64,000 nt of DNA from Pseudarthrobacter siccitolerans (GTDB lineage Bacteria > Actinomycetota > Actinomycetes > Actinomycetales > Micrococcaceae): positions 62,001 to 126,000 of the forward strand of contig NZ_JAUSXB010000001.1 of the NCBI RefSeq assembly GCF_030823375.1, written 5' to 3'. Position numbers and translations under genes: made by a program. The notes under the pieces were generated by a model. The model had not been told where the DNA came from and made no database searches. It saw only the letters and a program-made list of their open reading frames with translations. The first letter of the stretch is position 1. The number at the start of each line of letters is the position of its first letter. This document shows, piece after piece, positions 1-11,362 of this stretch.

Positions 1-1701
1 GGCGGGAAACTCTTCCTGGTCCAGGGGCTCGACGTCGGGGGAATGGCCGAAGCGGCCCTCAACAGCAGGATGAAGCAGACTGTGCTTCCCGCCGAGCGGG
101 GCAGCATCGTGGACTCCACCGGCACGGTCCTGGCCAACAGTGTGATCCGCTACAACGTTGTGGTGGACCAGCGGGTCAACACCAAAACCGAGACGTTCAA
201 GCGCCTGGAGACGGTGGACGGCAAGGAGAAACTGGTGGACGTCAGCCGGGACCAGGGGCTGACAGAGCTCGGCGCGGCGCTCGGCATGCAGAAGGATGCC
301 ATCCGCGATGCCGTCACCGGCAAGCAACCCTATTACATTGTGGCCAAGGATGTGAAGCCCGACGTTGAGGACCGCATCTCCAAGCTCCAGATCCCGGGCA
401 TCGTCACCGAAGGTGTCAGCAAGCGGGTCTATCCCAACGGTTCCGTGGCGGGCGGCATCATCGGCTTCCTGCAGGACGGCACCACCGGCCTGGCAGGCAT
501 CGAGCAGACCCAGGACGGACAGCTGAAGGGCACGGACGGCAAACGCCTGTTCGAGATCGGTGCCGACGGCCTGCGGATCCCGGTGGGCATGGATGAGCTG
601 ACGCCGCCGGCGGACGGCAAGGACGTCAAGCTCACCATCAATTCGGACCTGCAGTATTTCGCCCAACAGGCCATCCAAAGCCAGTCAGACAAGCTGGGTG
701 CGGAATGGGGGGTCATCATCGTGATGGACGTCAAAACCGGGAACCTGGTGGCCATGGCCGATACCAATGCTCCCGATCCCAACGATCCCGGCCGCGTGGC
801 CGCCAAGGACCGCGGCGTCCGCGCCATCACCGCTGCCTATGAGCCCGGTTCGGTTGAAAAAATGATCACGGCGGCCGCGCTGATCGATGAGGGGAAGGCC
901 ACGCCCCTGGATACCTTTACCCTTCCGCCGTCCTACACAGTGGACGGTCAAACGTTCAGCGATTCATTTGCCCATGGGACCGAGGAGCGCACGCTGGCGG
1001 GCATCCTTGGCTACTCCATGAACACCGGTACTGTGATGGCCGGGCAGCGCCTCAGCAAGGAACAACGGTACAACTGGCTCCAGAAGTTCGGCATCGGCGA
1101 CGCTCCGGACATTGGACTCCCCGCCCCGGCGTCCGGCATCCTCACGCCGTGGGAGCAGTGGGACGGGCGGCAGGAATACACCGTGCTGTTCGGGCAGGGC
1201 GTCTCCCAGTCCACCCTCCAGACGGTGCGGGCGTTCCAGTCCATTGCCAACAACGGCGTCATGCTCCAGCCGCGGCTTATCGACTCCTATATTTCCGCCG
1301 ACGGAACAGAGGAGAAGGTACCCGCCGCCGAGGCACGGCAGATTGTCTCGGAGAACACGGCCCAGCAGGTCCAGGACATCCTGGAAAGCGCGGTAACCGA
1401 AGGCCAGATCAAGGACGCCGGAATCGACGGCTACCGGGTCGGGGCAAAGACGGGCACCTCGGAATCGCCCTGCGACGACGGCAAGTCCGGTTTCTGCGGG
1501 TACACCGCCTCCATGGTGGGGATGGCACCGATGGATGATCCGCGGTTTATTGTGGAGGTGGTACTCCAGCGGCCCAAGGGCAGCATCTACGGGATTACCA
1601 ACGGGCCGGTCTTCCGGTCGGTCATGAGCCAGGCGCTGCGGACGTACAACGTCCAGCCGTCCACGGGTGAACCGGCCCGGCTGCCCCAGTTCGCCAAGTA
1701 G
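1..1701 (+). CDS. ftsI: FtsI / PBP3-type septal peptidoglycan transpeptidase (5' end outside window)
   Basis: Class B penicillin-binding protein that cross-links septal peptidoglycan with FtsW. The reading frame is open from base 1, so the cytoplasmic N-terminus, membrane anchor and start lie upstream; 566 residues are present. An N-terminal non-catalytic (dimerisation) domain beginning with the AERGSIVDSTG motif is followed by the transpeptidase domain. All three catalytic motifs are visible: SVEK (SxxK, bases 850-861), SMN (SxN, 1015-1023) and KTGT (1447-1458). It heads the dcw cluster, 71 bp before murE. Family and position agree, so the call is secure; only the start is unknown. Confidence 0.96.
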   Translation, partial: GGKLFLVQGLDVGGMAEAALNSRMKQTVLPAERGSIVDSTGTVLANSVIRYNVVVDQRVNTKTETFKRLETVDGKEKLVDVSRDQGLTELGAALGMQKDAIRDAVTGKQPYYIVAKDVKPDVEDRISKLQIPGIVTEGVSKRVYPNGSVAGGIIGFLQDGTTGLAGIEQTQDGQLKGTDGKRLFEIGADGLRIPVGMDELTPPADGKDVKLTINSDLQYFAQQAIQSQSDKLGAEWGVIIVMDVKTGNLVAMADTNAPDPNDPGRVAAKDRGVRAITAAYEPGSVEKMITAAALIDEGKATPLDTFTLPPSYTVDGQTFSDSFAHGTEERTLAGILGYSMNTGTVMAGQRLSKEQRYNWLQKFGIGDAPDIGLPAPASGILTPWEQWDGRQEYTVLFGQGVSQSTLQTVRAFQSIANNGVMLQPRLIDSYISADGTEEKVPAAEARQIVSENTAQQVQDILESAVTEGQIKDAGIDGYRVGAKTGTSESPCDDGKSGFCGYTASMVGMAPMDDPRFIVEVVLQRPKGSIYGITNGPVFRSVMSQALRTYNVQPSTGEPARLPQFAK

Positions 1702-1772
1702 CAGTCCCGCCCAGAGCATCACCACCGGCCCACCCATGCCGGGCATGATCCACTAGCACCATCGGAGATTCC

Positions 1773-3404
1773 TTGTCAGAGATCAACTCGCCGGATAACC
1801 GCGCCGTCCCGGAGGGACCCGCCGGCCAGGGGCGCTTCCGCCCCTCAAACGTCGAACCGGTGCGGCTGGCAAGCATCGGCGAAGCCATGGACGTTGCGGT
1901 GCCCGGCCCCGCAGCTGAAGTGGAAGTCACCGGGATTTCATTGAACTCGCGGACCGTGGAGCCGGGGGACCTGTACGTCGCACTGCCCGGAGCCAGCCGG
2001 CACGGGGCCGATTTCGTGCCGCAGGCCATCGAAGCAGGAGCCGTTGCGGTTCTCACCGACGAAGCCGGTGCCAGGCTGCTGGCGTTGTCCGCTGACACGC
2101 CCGTACCCGTGGTGATCGTGGAGTCGCCACGGAACGTGGTGGGCCCGCTGTCCGCGGTGATCTATCGCAGCCAGCCGGGTTCCGGCCAGCCGCAGTTATT
2201 CGGCGTCACGGGCACCAACGGGAAGACCACCACCACCTACTTCATCAACTCCCTGCTGCGCGCCCTCGGCCGCAGTACCGGCCTGATCGGCACCATCGAG
2301 ATCCACGCCGGCGGGGACCCGATTCCCAGCCTCCTCACCACCCCGGAATCCACCGATGTGCACGCACTGCTCGCCCTCATGCGCGAAAGGGGGCTGGCGG
2401 CCGCTGCGATGGAAGTTTCCTCCCACGCCATCTCCTTCCAGCGGGTGGACGGGGTGCTGTTCGATGTTGCCGGCTTCACCAACCTCACCCAGGACCATCT
2501 GGACCTGCACCTCACCATGGAGGACTACTTCGACACCAAAGCTGAGCTTTTTACTCCGCGCCGCGCCCGCGCGGCAGTGGTAACGGTCGACGACGAATGG
2601 GGCCGGCGGCTTGCCGGCAGCGCCACCGTGCCGGTCACCACCCTCAGCACCGCCGGAGCGGCAGCCGACTGGACCGTCACGGGAACGGCTCCCCGCGGGC
2701 TCGGGACGGAGTTCACCCTGAGCGGACCGGACGGGACGCAGCTTAACGTGCACACCGGGCTGCCGGGCAGCTTCAACGTGGCCAACGCGGCGCTTGCGGC
2801 AGTCATGGTGGCCGCGGCAGGAGTGGACTGCGCGACGCTGCAGGCGGCTCTTGATGAGTCCGATCCCTTCACCGTGGCGGTCCCAGGACGCATGCAGCTG
2901 GTGTCCACGGAACCTGCCGCCATCGTTGACTTTGCCCACAACACCGACGCCTTGGCCAGGGCCTTGGAGGCCGTACGGTCCCCGGCGGACGACGCCAACC
3001 TAATCGTGGTGTTTGGCGCCACAGGCCAGCGTGACCAGGGGAAACGCCCGGCCATGGGTGCCATCGCCGCCCGCCTCGCCGACACCGTCATCATCACCGA
3101 TGACGACCCCCACGACGAAGATCCGGCCGCAATTCGTGCCGATGTCCTCGCCGGAGCCCGGGAAGCGCAGGAAAAGGACTCCCTGCCCTGCCAGGTCCTG
3201 GAGGTCTTCCCGCGCGCTGACGCCATCCGCCGCGCCGTGGAACTGGCCCGCCGGCAGGACACCATCCTGGTGGCCGGCCGCGGCCATGAGGTGTGGCAGG
3301 AAGTGAAAGGCGTCAACCTTGCCCTGGACGACAGGGTGGAGCTGCGCAGCGCCTTGACAGCCAGGGGATTCAACGTTCTCCAAGACGACCGGATAGAGTC
3401 CTAG
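1773..3404 (+). CDS. murE: MurE, UDP-MurNAc-tripeptide synthetase (probably L-lysine-adding)
   Basis: Cytoplasmic Mur ligase adding the third residue to UDP-MurNAc-L-Ala-D-Glu. A TTG start is chosen because GGAG (1764-1767) lies 5 nt upstream. The 543-aa protein has the ATP-binding loop GTNGKTTT (residues 147-154), then the central and C-terminal Mur ligase domains. Meso-diaminopimelate-adding enzymes carry DNPR in the amino-acid-binding loop; here it reads DDDPHDED (residues 443-450, bases 3099-3122), so Asn and Arg are both missing. Arthrobacter-type cell walls contain L-lysine, so I infer lysine specificity. Followed after 6 bp by murF. Confidence 0.95.
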   Translation: MSEINSPDNRAVPEGPAGQGRFRPSNVEPVRLASIGEAMDVAVPGPAAEVEVTGISLNSRTVEPGDLYVALPGASRHGADFVPQAIEAGAVAVLTDEAGARLLALSADTPVPVVIVESPRNVVGPLSAVIYRSQPGSGQPQLFGVTGTNGKTTTTYFINSLLRALGRSTGLIGTIEIHAGGDPIPSLLTTPESTDVHALLALMRERGLAAAAMEVSSHAISFQRVDGVLFDVAGFTNLTQDHLDLHLTMEDYFDTKAELFTPRRARAAVVTVDDEWGRRLAGSATVPVTTLSTAGAAADWTVTGTAPRGLGTEFTLSGPDGTQLNVHTGLPGSFNVANAALAAVMVAAAGVDCATLQAALDESDPFTVAVPGRMQLVSTEPAAIVDFAHNTDALARALEAVRSPADDANLIVVFGATGQRDQGKRPAMGAIAARLADTVIITDDDPHDEDPAAIRADVLAGAREAQEKDSLPCQVLEVFPRADAIRRAVELARRQDTILVAGRGHEVWQEVKGVNLALDDRVELRSALTARGFNVLQDDRIES

Positions 3405-3410
3405 ACCGAG

Positions 3411-4877
3411 ATGATTGCTTTTACTGCGGCGGAGATCGCCGAAATCACTAACGGGCGCCTGGACGCCGATCCCGGGATCACGCCTCTGTCGGTGGTGACG
3501 GACTCCCGCGACGTCACCCCCGGTTCGCTCTACGTCGCAAAGCCCGGCGAGTACGCTGACGGCCACGATTTTGTGGCCGCCGCGTTTTCAGCCGGTGCAA
3601 GCCTCGCCCTGGTGGAGCGGCCTGTCCCCGCCGCGGACGGGACAAGCTACCCCTCCGTCCTGGTTCCGGATGCCGTGCTGGCGATGGGGGCCCTGGCTCT
3701 AGAGGCTGTGCGCCGGATCCGTAAGGCCCGCGCCGGCCAGGGCAGCGAACTGACGGTAGTGGGAATCACCGGCTCGGCGGGAAAAACCACCACCAAGGAC
3801 CTCCTCGCCGGAATCCTGTCCACGCAGGGAAACACCGTGGCGCCGCAGGGTTCCTACAACGGCGAAATCGGAGTTCCGCTCACCGTCTTCCGGGCGGGCA
3901 CCGATACGCGTTATCTCGTGATTGAGATGGGCGCCACCGGAATCGGGCACATCCGTTACCTGGCAGACATGGTCAAACCGGACATCGGGGTGGTCCTGGC
4001 CGTGGGAACCGCGCATGCCGGCGAGTTCGGGGGAGTGGAGAACATCGCCCTGGCAAAGGGTGAGCTGGTCGAAGCGATTGCTCCTGCCGGCACTGCCATC
4101 CTCAACCTCGACGACGACCGCGTGGCGGCCATGCGCACACGCACCCGGGCCAAGGTACTCGGGTTCTCTGCAGAGGGCCGCGCCGATGCCGCGGTGCAGG
4201 CACTAAACGCCGACACCAACGCGGAGGGCAACCCGGAATTCGATCTCCAGCTTCCCGATGGCGAAAGCGGCCTGCACGTCAGTAGCCGCCTCATCGGCGC
4301 GCACCATACGGGCAACCTGCTGGCCGCCGCCGCAGCCGCCTGGGCCGCCGGCGTCCCGGGGCAGGACATCGCGTCCTCCCTCAGCAGCCAGACCGCCGTC
4401 AGCCGGTGGCGGATGGAGCGGACCGAACGGGCAGACGGCGTCACCATTATCAATGACGCCTACAACGCCAATCCCGAATCCATGCGCGCCGCCCTCCGCA
4501 CGCTGGCGGACCTGGGACGCGGACGCCGCACCTGGGCGGTGCTGGGCGCCATGCTCGAACTCGGCAGTGACTCCATCCGGGAACACACCACGGTTGGAAC
4601 CCAGGTGGTCCGGCTCAACATTTCCCGCCTGCTGGTGGTGGGCCGGGAGGCCCGTGCCCTCTATGTCTCCGCCGTCCAGGAAGGCTCCTGGGGCGATGAA
4701 TGCCTCTTCGCGGAAACCGTGGATGAGGCCTACGACGTACTGAACACCGAACTCGAACCCGGGGACCTGGTCCTGTTCAAGTCCTCCAACAGCGTGGGAC
4801 TTCGCCATCTGGGCGATCGGATAGCATTACCCCCACAAACCCCTCAACCGGCCGACGAAAGGAGCACTCTGCTGTGA
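3411..4877 (+). CDS. murF: MurF, UDP-MurNAc-tripeptide:D-Ala-D-Ala ligase
   Basis: Adds D-Ala-D-Ala to UDP-MurNAc-tripeptide, the last cytoplasmic step of the pentapeptide. 488 aa, usual for the family. The N-terminal substrate domain has [14 protein letters not shown], the P-loop is [11 protein letters not shown] (K125), and [11 protein letters not shown] marks the central domain. ATG start with GAG a few bases before it. The stop codon overlaps the GTG start of mraY (GTGA), indicating translational coupling. Confidence 0.96.
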   Translation: MIAFTAAEIAEITNGRLDADPGITPLSVVTDSRDVTPGSLYVAKPGEYADGHDFVAAAFSAGASLALVERPVPAADGTSYPSVLVPDAVLAMGALALEAVRRIRKARAGQGSELTVVGITGSAGKTTTKDLLAGILSTQGNTVAPQGSYNGEIGVPLTVFRAGTDTRYLVIEMGATGIGHIRYLADMVKPDIGVVLAVGTAHAGEFGGVENIALAKGELVEAIAPAGTAILNLDDDRVAAMRTRTRAKVLGFSAEGRADAAVQALNADTNAEGNPEFDLQLPDGESGLHVSSRLIGAHHTGNLLAAAAAAWAAGVPGQDIASSLSSQTAVSRWRMERTERADGVTIINDAYNANPESMRAALRTLADLGRGRRTWAVLGAMLELGSDSIREHTTVGTQVVRLNISRLLVVGREARALYVSAVQEGSWGDECLFAETVDEAYDVLNTELEPGDLVLFKSSNSVGLRHLGDRIALPPQTPQPADERSTLL

Positions 4878-5983
4878 TTGCACTTTTGATCGGCGCCGGC
4901 CTGGCTCTCTTATTCGCCCTGGTGGGGACTCCGCTCTTCATCCGGCTCCTGGTCCGCCGGGGCTATGGCCAGTTCATCAGGGACGACGGACCCACCTCGC
5001 ACCACACCAAGCGCGGAACACCCACCATGGGCGGGACTGTAGTGGTGGCAGCCGTACTGCTGAGCTACGGACTCACCCACCTCATCATGCTGATGGTGAA
5101 TCCTGCTTCTCCGGGCCCCTCCGCCTCCGCCCTGATCCTGCTGTTCCTGATGGTGGGGATGGGGCTGGTGGGCTTCCTTGATGACTTCATCAAGATCTCC
5201 AGGCAGCGCAGCCTCGGGCTCAACGCCAAGGCCAAGCTGATCCTGCAGGCCGCAGTTGGCATCATCTTCGCCGTGCTTGCCCTGAACTTTCCCAACGGGG
5301 CCGGAGCAACGCCGGCCTCCACCAAGATTTCCCTGGTGCGTGACCTGCCCTGGCTGGACCTTGCCTTCGGCGGGACGGTGCTGGGAACCATTCTTTTTGT
5401 GGTGTGGTCCAACCTGATCGTTACGGCGGCCACGAACGGCGTCAACCTGACGGACGGCCTCGATGGCCTGGCTGCGGGCGCCTCGATCATGGTCTTCGGC
5501 GCCTATACCCTGATGGGAATCTGGCAAAGCAACCAGGCGTGCGGATCGCCGCGGGAAGCGGGCAGCGGCTGCTACTCCGTCCGTGACCCCCTGGACCTTG
5601 CCTTGCTGGCAGCCATCATGAGCGCGGCACTGGTGGGCTTCCTGTGGTGGAACACCTCGCCGGCCAAGCTCTTTATGGGTGACACCGGATCGCTGGCTAT
5701 TGGCGGCGCCATCGCAGGCTTCGCCATCCTGTCCCGGACCGAACTGCTGCTGGGCATCATCGGCGGACTGTTCGTGCTGATCACCCTGTCCGTGATCATC
5801 CAGGTGGGTTACTTCAAGGCCACCGGCGGTAAGCGCGTCTTCAAGATGGCACCGCTGCAGCACCACTTCGAACTGCAGGGGTGGGCCGAAGTAACAGTGG
5901 TGGTCCGCTTCTGGATCCTCGGCGGGCTTTTTGTGGCCGTGGGACTGGGAATTTTCTACGCCGAATGGGTGGTGCTGCTGTGA
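4874..5983 (+). CDS. mraY: MraY, phospho-MurNAc-pentapeptide translocase
   Basis: Integral membrane enzyme transferring phospho-MurNAc-pentapeptide to undecaprenyl phosphate, giving lipid I. 369 aa with about ten hydrophobic segments. Family motifs are visible: GTPTMGG near the N-terminus, VGFLDDFIK (acidic catalytic loop), [13 protein letters not shown] and FMGDTGSLA, then a C-terminal HHFE. GTG start overlaps the murF stop by 4 bp; its own stop overlaps the GTG start of murD in the same way. Confidence 0.97.
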   Translation: MIALLIGAGLALLFALVGTPLFIRLLVRRGYGQFIRDDGPTSHHTKRGTPTMGGTVVVAAVLLSYGLTHLIMLMVNPASPGPSASALILLFLMVGMGLVGFLDDFIKISRQRSLGLNAKAKLILQAAVGIIFAVLALNFPNGAGATPASTKISLVRDLPWLDLAFGGTVLGTILFVVWSNLIVTAATNGVNLTDGLDGLAAGASIMVFGAYTLMGIWQSNQACGSPREAGSGCYSVRDPLDLALLAAIMSAALVGFLWWNTSPAKLFMGDTGSLAIGGAIAGFAILSRTELLLGIIGGLFVLITLSVIIQVGYFKATGGKRVFKMAPLQHHFELQGWAEVTVVVRFWILGGLFVAVGLGIFYAEWVVLL

Positions 5984-7536
5984 CCGTTTCCTCCCGCCTC
6001 CAGGACCTTGTCAGCTGGGACTCAGACTGGTCCGGGCTCCGGGTTGTGGTGACCGGCATCGGCGTTTCCGGCTTTGCGGCCGCCGATACCCTCATCGAAC
6101 TCGGCGCCCGGGTGGTGGTGGTTGATGCCGCCACGAGCGGCACGGCGAAAGCCCATGCTGAAACCTTGAAGATCGTCGGCGCGGCAGATGTCCTGCTGGG
6201 GGAGGATGCGGTGGCCCGCATCCCGAAGATCGACGGCGAACTGCCCGAACTGATTGTGACCTCGCCGGGTTGGCGTCCGGACCAGGCGCTCCTCGCCGCC
6301 GCCGCACGGGCCCACATCCCGGTATGGGGCGATGTGGAACTCGCCTGGCGGGTGCGGGTCCGCGAGGGCCGCAAGACGGCCGACTGGCTCGCGATCACCG
6401 GAACGAACGGCAAGACCACCACCGTTGGGCTCACCGAGTCCATGCTTCGGGCGGCCGGCCTGAAGGCCATCGCAGTGGGTAATGTGGGCACACCCATCCT
6501 TGACGCCCTCCGCGACCCTGTGGAGTACGACGTGTTCGCCGTCGAGCTCTCCAGCTTCCAGCTGCACTGGGCGCAATCCCTGTCGCCGGTAGCCAGCGTG
6601 TGCCTGAATGTGGCCGAGGACCATGTCGACTGGCACGGCTCGTACGATTCCTACCTTGCGGACAAGGCCAAGGTCTATGAGCAGACGCAGAAGGCCTGCA
6701 TCTACAACGCCGAACAGATCGAAACCGAGCGGATGGTGGAAAACGCCGACGTCGTGGAAGGCTGCCGCGCCGTCGGTTTCACCACCGTCACTCCTGCCAT
6801 CAGCATGCTGGGCGTGGTGGAGGGTCTCCTCGTGGACCGGGCGTTCATCACTGAGCGCAAGGACAGCGCCGCGGAACTCGCCTCCATGAGCGACCTCGGC
6901 GCCTTCGCACCCCGCCACATGGTGGCCAACGCCCTGGCAGCCGCAGGTCTGGTGCGCGCCTACGGCGTGGACGCAGCAGCGGTTCGCAGGGGAATCCAGG
7001 ACTACATCCCCGGCGACCACCGGATCCAGCCGGTAGCCCGCCACAACGGCGTGCTGTGGGTCAACGATTCCAAGGCCACCAACCCGCATGCGGCGTCCGC
7101 CTCCCTGGCCACCTTCAGCAATGTCGTCTGGATTGCCGGAGGCCTCTCCAAGGGAGTCACCTACGACGAACTGATCCGTGAGCACGTCCGACGCCTCAAA
7201 GCCGTGGTGCTCATTGGAAGCGACACTTCTGCCCTCAGCAAGGCCCTCCAGCGACACGCGCCGGATGTCCCGGTGATCATCCCGGGCACGGGCGAAACTG
7301 AACAGGTGCAGACTGCCGCAGCGGCTGGTGCCGTCCACGCCGGTTCCTCCGGTGAAACGGTGATGGCCAGTGCCGTTGCGTCAGCAGCACAGCTCGCTGA
7401 ATCCGGCGATACTGTGCTGATGGCCCCGGCAGCTGCTTCCATGGATCAGTTCTCTTCCTATGCTCACCGTGGCGACACTTTCATCGAAGCTGTCCGCGAG
7501 CTGGTGGAAGGGCAGGCCCAGACCGGCGAGGAGTAA
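5980..7536 (+). CDS. murD: MurD, UDP-MurNAc-L-alanine:D-glutamate ligase
   Basis: Cytoplasmic ligase adding D-glutamate to UDP-MurNAc-L-Ala. I place the start at GTG 5980, in GTGA overlap with the mraY stop, rather than at an in-frame GTG 99 bases upstream that lies inside mraY; this gives 518 aa. An N-terminal Rossmann-like domain ([17 protein letters not shown]) precedes the P-loop TGTNGKTTT (K145) and the C-terminal domain with [11 protein letters not shown]. The next gene, ftsW, starts 2 bp after the stop. Confidence 0.95.
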   Translation: MTVSSRLQDLVSWDSDWSGLRVVVTGIGVSGFAAADTLIELGARVVVVDAATSGTAKAHAETLKIVGAADVLLGEDAVARIPKIDGELPELIVTSPGWRPDQALLAAAARAHIPVWGDVELAWRVRVREGRKTADWLAITGTNGKTTTVGLTESMLRAAGLKAIAVGNVGTPILDALRDPVEYDVFAVELSSFQLHWAQSLSPVASVCLNVAEDHVDWHGSYDSYLADKAKVYEQTQKACIYNAEQIETERMVENADVVEGCRAVGFTTVTPAISMLGVVEGLLVDRAFITERKDSAAELASMSDLGAFAPRHMVANALAAAGLVRAYGVDAAAVRRGIQDYIPGDHRIQPVARHNGVLWVNDSKATNPHAASASLATFSNVVWIAGGLSKGVTYDELIREHVRRLKAVVLIGSDTSALSKALQRHAPDVPVIIPGTGETEQVQTAAAAGAVHAGSSGETVMASAVASAAQLAESGDTVLMAPAAASMDQFSSYAHRGDTFIEAVRELVEGQAQTGEE

Positions 7537-7538
7537 CA

Positions 7539-8882
7539 ATGGTCAGCACGCCCACCCGGCCCCAGCCAGATAAACAGCAGGCGGGCAAGCCGCGCCCAGG
7601 CTCTTCGGCAGCACCGGCGCAGCGTCTGGTTTCCGCCCCCCTCCGGGTAAAAGCCGCCTACCGGAAATTCTGGTCGGCACTGGAAGGAACAGGGACCTCC
7701 AAGAACGGCTCCACGTACTACCTCATCCTGGGTTCAACCCTGGCGCTGACCGCGATCGGGATCATGATGGTCCTCTCCGCCTCCAGTGTGGAGTCCATTG
7801 CCGCGGGGAAGTCTCCCTACGGGGATGCGCTGAAGCAGGGCGTGTTCGCCGCGATCGGCATCTTCACCATGTTTGTCCTGTCCCGCATCAACGTGGTGTG
7901 GCTCAAGCGGCTCGCGTGGCTGGCAATCATCGCCGCAGTGGTCCTCCTGGGCCTGGTGCAGATTGTGGGCGCGGAGGTCAACGGCAACAAAAACTGGATC
8001 GACCTCGGCGGCATTACATTCCAGCCGTCGGAAGCGTCCAAGCTGGCACTCGCGCTCTGGATGGCCACTGTCCTGGCCAGGAAGGGCCGGCTGCTTAGCC
8101 GCTGGCAGCACGTGGCCATTCCTGCTGTCCCGATGGCCATCATCATTGTTGGCCTGGTCCTGGTGGGAAACGACCTCGGAACGGCCATGATCATCATGAT
8201 GATCACGGCAGCCGCACTGTTCTTTGCCGGGGCACCCCTTTATCTGTTCGGCATCGCAGGCCTGGTGGCCGCGGCCGGAACAGCCGTTATGGCTGTGACC
8301 AGTTCAAACCGCATGTGCCGCATCACCTCCTGGTGGACGGGGGAGTCCTGCGCCGACGGCATTGACGCCAACTACCAGGCCACCAACGGCCTGTACGGGC
8401 TCGCCTCGGGAGGCTGGTTCGGGGTAGGGCTGGGGCAAAGCCGGCAGAAGTACAGCTGGATCCCCGAAGCCCACAACGACTTCATCTTCGCCATCATCGG
8501 CGAGGAGCTCGGCCTGGTGGGAACCGTCGTCGTCCTGATCCTTTTCGCCATTCTGGGAGCCGCCATCTACCGTGTGGTGGTGGCGCAGGAGGACATGTTC
8601 CACCGCGTGCTGGCCGGCACCATCATGGTGTGGCTCCTGGGCCAGGCAACGGTCAACATGTCCGTGGTGACTGGCCTGATGCCCGTGATCGGCGTGCCCC
8701 TGCCGTTCATTTCCTATGGCGGCTCCGCCCTGCTGATGTCGCTCTGCGCCATCGGGGTGGTGCTCTCCCTGGCCCGGGAGCAAATGGCCCCGGCCATCCG
8801 GCCCAAACGGATGCTGAAGTTCAAGGCCAGACCGGCTCGGGCCTCCGCCGCCACACAAAAGACTGCAAGAAAGCGTGCCTGA
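7539..8882 (+). CDS. ftsW: FtsW, SEDS-family septal peptidoglycan polymerase
   Basis: Multi-pass SEDS glycosyltransferase that polymerises lipid II at the septum with the class B PBP encoded at the window's left end. 447 aa: a cytoplasmic N-terminal tail of about 60 residues rich in Pro, Gln and Lys, about ten membrane segments, and a basic C-terminal tail. Family motifs include WIDLGGITFQPSE, the loop with EAHNDFIFAIIGEELG, and GVPLPFISYGGS near the end. It lies between murD and murG, the usual position. Confidence 0.96.
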   Translation: MVSTPTRPQPDKQQAGKPRPGSSAAPAQRLVSAPLRVKAAYRKFWSALEGTGTSKNGSTYYLILGSTLALTAIGIMMVLSASSVESIAAGKSPYGDALKQGVFAAIGIFTMFVLSRINVVWLKRLAWLAIIAAVVLLGLVQIVGAEVNGNKNWIDLGGITFQPSEASKLALALWMATVLARKGRLLSRWQHVAIPAVPMAIIIVGLVLVGNDLGTAMIIMMITAAALFFAGAPLYLFGIAGLVAAAGTAVMAVTSSNRMCRITSWWTGESCADGIDANYQATNGLYGLASGGWFGVGLGQSRQKYSWIPEAHNDFIFAIIGEELGLVGTVVVLILFAILGAAIYRVVVAQEDMFHRVLAGTIMVWLLGQATVNMSVVTGLMPVIGVPLPFISYGGSALLMSLCAIGVVLSLAREQMAPAIRPKRMLKFKARPARASAATQKTARKRA

Positions 8883-8888
8883 CCCGAG

Positions 8889-9989
8889 ATGAACCCGCAA
8901 AACCCATCAATCGTCCTGGCGGGCGGCGGAACCGCCGGCCACATCAGCCCGCTCCTGGCCATTGCGGCAGCCATCCGCAATGCCGCCCCCGGCGCCGCCC
9001 TCCTCGCCGTCGGTACTCCGTCGGGAATGGAAACCCGGCTGGTTCCCGCTGCCGGCGTTGAACTGGCCACGATCGACCGCGTGCCCTTCCCCCGGAAGCC
9101 TTCCGCCGACCTCCTCCGCCTGCCGGGGCGCCTTTCCGGCGCCGTGCGGCAGGCCGGCGCCATCCTGGACAACGCCGCCGCGGATGTCCTGGTGGGCGTG
9201 GGCGGGTACGTGTGCACACCCATGTACCTGGCCGCCAGGAAGCGCGGCATTCCGATCGTGATCCATGAGGCCAACGCCCGTCCCGGCCTGGCCAACAGGG
9301 TGGGCGCGATGTTCACCCGGCGCGTGGCCGTGGCCTTCGACACCACCCCGCTGCGCGGTGCCGTGCACGTGGGCATGCCCATGCGCACCGAAATCTCGCA
9401 CCTTGACCGGGGCGCGGCCCGCGCGTCCGCCCGCGAAACCCTGGGACTGGACCCCGCCAAACCCACCCTGATCGTCACCGGCGGGTCATCAGGGGCACAG
9501 AGCATCAACCGGACCATAGCCGCCGCCCTCGGGCAGTTGGCCGGCGCCGGGATCCAGACCCTGCACGTCACCGGCCGCGGCAAATCACTCCTGGACGACG
9601 GCGGCAGGCCGCTGGTTGCCGATGGTTACCGGCAGGTGGAATACATCGACGGCATGGAACTGGCATACGCAGCGGCGGATGTCCTGCTGGCCCGCTCCGG
9701 CGCTGCCACCGTCTGCGAGGTTGCCGCCGCCGGCGTGCCCGCCGTCCTGGTGCCGCTGCCCATCGGCAACGGCGAACAGGCGCTGAACGCTGCCGGACTG
9801 GTGGCCGCCGGGGGCGGCATGCTGGTGTCTGACCGCGACTTCACGCCCGAGTGGGTGGGCCGGGAGCTCATCCCGCTTGTCACCGATGAGTCCCGGCTCG
9901 CCACCATGGCAGCCAATTCCTACCGGCTCGGAATTCGAAACGCCGACCGGCGCATGGCTGGTCTTGTCCTGGAAGCGGTACCCGCATGA
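8889..9989 (+). CDS. murG: MurG, lipid II synthase (UDP-GlcNAc transferase)
   Basis: Peripheral GT28 glycosyltransferase that adds GlcNAc to lipid I on the inner face of the membrane. 366 aa. The N-terminal glycine loop [10 protein letters not shown] (residues 12-21) binds the lipid-linked acceptor. The C-terminal half has [12 protein letters not shown] and the UDP-GlcNAc site [21 protein letters not shown], then [11 protein letters not shown] start 6 bp after the ftsW stop. The stop overlaps the murC ATG (ATGA). Confidence 0.96.
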   Translation: MNPQNPSIVLAGGGTAGHISPLLAIAAAIRNAAPGAALLAVGTPSGMETRLVPAAGVELATIDRVPFPRKPSADLLRLPGRLSGAVRQAGAILDNAAADVLVGVGGYVCTPMYLAARKRGIPIVIHEANARPGLANRVGAMFTRRVAVAFDTTPLRGAVHVGMPMRTEISHLDRGAARASARETLGLDPAKPTLIVTGGSSGAQSINRTIAAALGQLAGAGIQTLHVTGRGKSLLDDGGRPLVADGYRQVEYIDGMELAYAAADVLLARSGAATVCEVAAAGVPAVLVPLPIGNGEQALNAAGLVAAGGGMLVSDRDFTPEWVGRELIPLVTDESRLATMAANSYRLGIRNADRRMAGLVLEAVPA

Positions 9990-11362
9990 GTCCTGTCAGC
10001 ACCCCCACCCTGGCCTCGCTGGGGAAGGTCCACTTTGTTGGGATCGGCGGCGTGGGCATGTCCGCCGTCGCCAGGATCATGGTGGCGCGTGGCGTTCCCG
10101 TCAGCGGCTCTGATGCCAAGGACCTGCCCGTGATGGCGGACCTCGCCGCGGCGGGTGCGCGGATCGCCGTCGGATATAACGCTGCCAACCTGGCAGATGC
10201 CCAGACCGTGGTGGCCGGTTCCGCTATCCGCGCCGACAACCCGGAGCTGGCGGCAGCCAGGGAAGCAGGCCTGCCGGTGCTGCACCGCTCCCAGGCCCTC
10301 GCGGCCACGATGGGGGAGGACCTGGTGGTTACCGTAGCCGGAACCCACGGCAAGTCCACCACCACCTCCATGGTGGCTGTCCTGCTGCAGGGCGCCGGCC
10401 TCGATCCCTCCTTTGCTATCGGCGCCAACGTCCCGGCGCTGGGCGTCAACGCCGCCCACGGCACGTCCGGGATTTTTGTGGCCGAGGCGGACGAATCCGA
10501 CGGGTCCTTCCTGAACTACCGGCCCAACATCGCGGTAGTCACCAATGTGGAGCCCGACCACCTGGACTACTACGGCACCGCGGAGGCCGTCTACGAATCC
10601 TTTGACCGCTTCACCCGCCTGCTGCCTGCCGACGGCGTGCTGATTGCCTGTGCGGACGACCCCGGCGCCCTGGCGTTGGCGCGTCGGACGCGGGAGCGCG
10701 GCAATACCCGCGTGGTCCTCTACGGAACGGGCGAAGAGGCCGGGCTGGTGCTGCACGACGGCGGCGCGGGCGACGTGGCGGTGGCCACCCCGGACGGCCG
10801 GTTCCCGCTTGAGCTGCAGGTGCCGGGCCGGCATAACGCCCTGAACGCGGCTGCCGCTTTTGCCGTGGCACGTGAGCTGGGAGTGGAGCCGGCCGTGGCG
10901 GCCGGGGCCCTGGCGCAGTTCTCCGGGGCCGCGCGGCGCTTCGAACTGAAAGGGCAGGCACGGGGCGTGCGCGTCTTCGACGACTACGCCCACCATCCCA
11001 CCGAAGTCCGGGCGGCCCTTGCCGCGGCCCGGTCGGTGGCCGGAGACAACAAGGTCCATGTGCTCTTCCAGCCGCACCTGTTTTCGCGCACGCGGGAATT
11101 CGCCAGGGAGTTCGCCGAGGCGCTTAACCTTGCCGATACTGCCTGGGTGCTGGATATTTATCCCGCGCGCGAGGATCCGATTCCCGGCGTCACGAGCCAG
11201 CTCATCGCAGACCACCTGTCCGACGGCGGGCGGCTGGTCCCCGCCTCCGACGCCGTGGCGGCACTCGCCGGCGCCGCTGCCGAGGGTGACATCATCCTCA
11301 CCGCCGGCGCGGGCGACGTCACCGCCTACGGGCCGCAGATCGTAGAGGCCCTGCGTGGCTAG
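9986..11362 (+). CDS. murC: MurC, UDP-MurNAc:L-alanine ligase
   Basis: First Mur ligase of the pathway, attaching L-alanine to UDP-MurNAc. 458 aa. It has an N-terminal Rossmann domain ([17 protein letters not shown]), the P-loop [11 protein letters not shown] (residues 119-129), [10 protein letters not shown] in the central domain and [12 protein letters not shown] leading into the C-terminal domain. The order murG-murC-ftsQ is normal for actinobacteria. Its stop lies 8 bp inside ftsQ. Confidence 0.96.
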   Translation: MSPVSTPTLASLGKVHFVGIGGVGMSAVARIMVARGVPVSGSDAKDLPVMADLAAAGARIAVGYNAANLADAQTVVAGSAIRADNPELAAAREAGLPVLHRSQALAATMGEDLVVTVAGTHGKSTTTSMVAVLLQGAGLDPSFAIGANVPALGVNAAHGTSGIFVAEADESDGSFLNYRPNIAVVTNVEPDHLDYYGTAEAVYESFDRFTRLLPADGVLIACADDPGALALARRTRERGNTRVVLYGTGEEAGLVLHDGGAGDVAVATPDGRFPLELQVPGRHNALNAAAAFAVARELGVEPAVAAGALAQFSGAARRFELKGQARGVRVFDDYAHHPTEVRAALAAARSVAGDNKVHVLFQPHLFSRTREFAREFAEALNLADTAWVLDIYPAREDPIPGVTSQLIADHLSDGGRLVPASDAVAALAGAAAEGDIILTAGAGDVTAYGPQIVEALRG

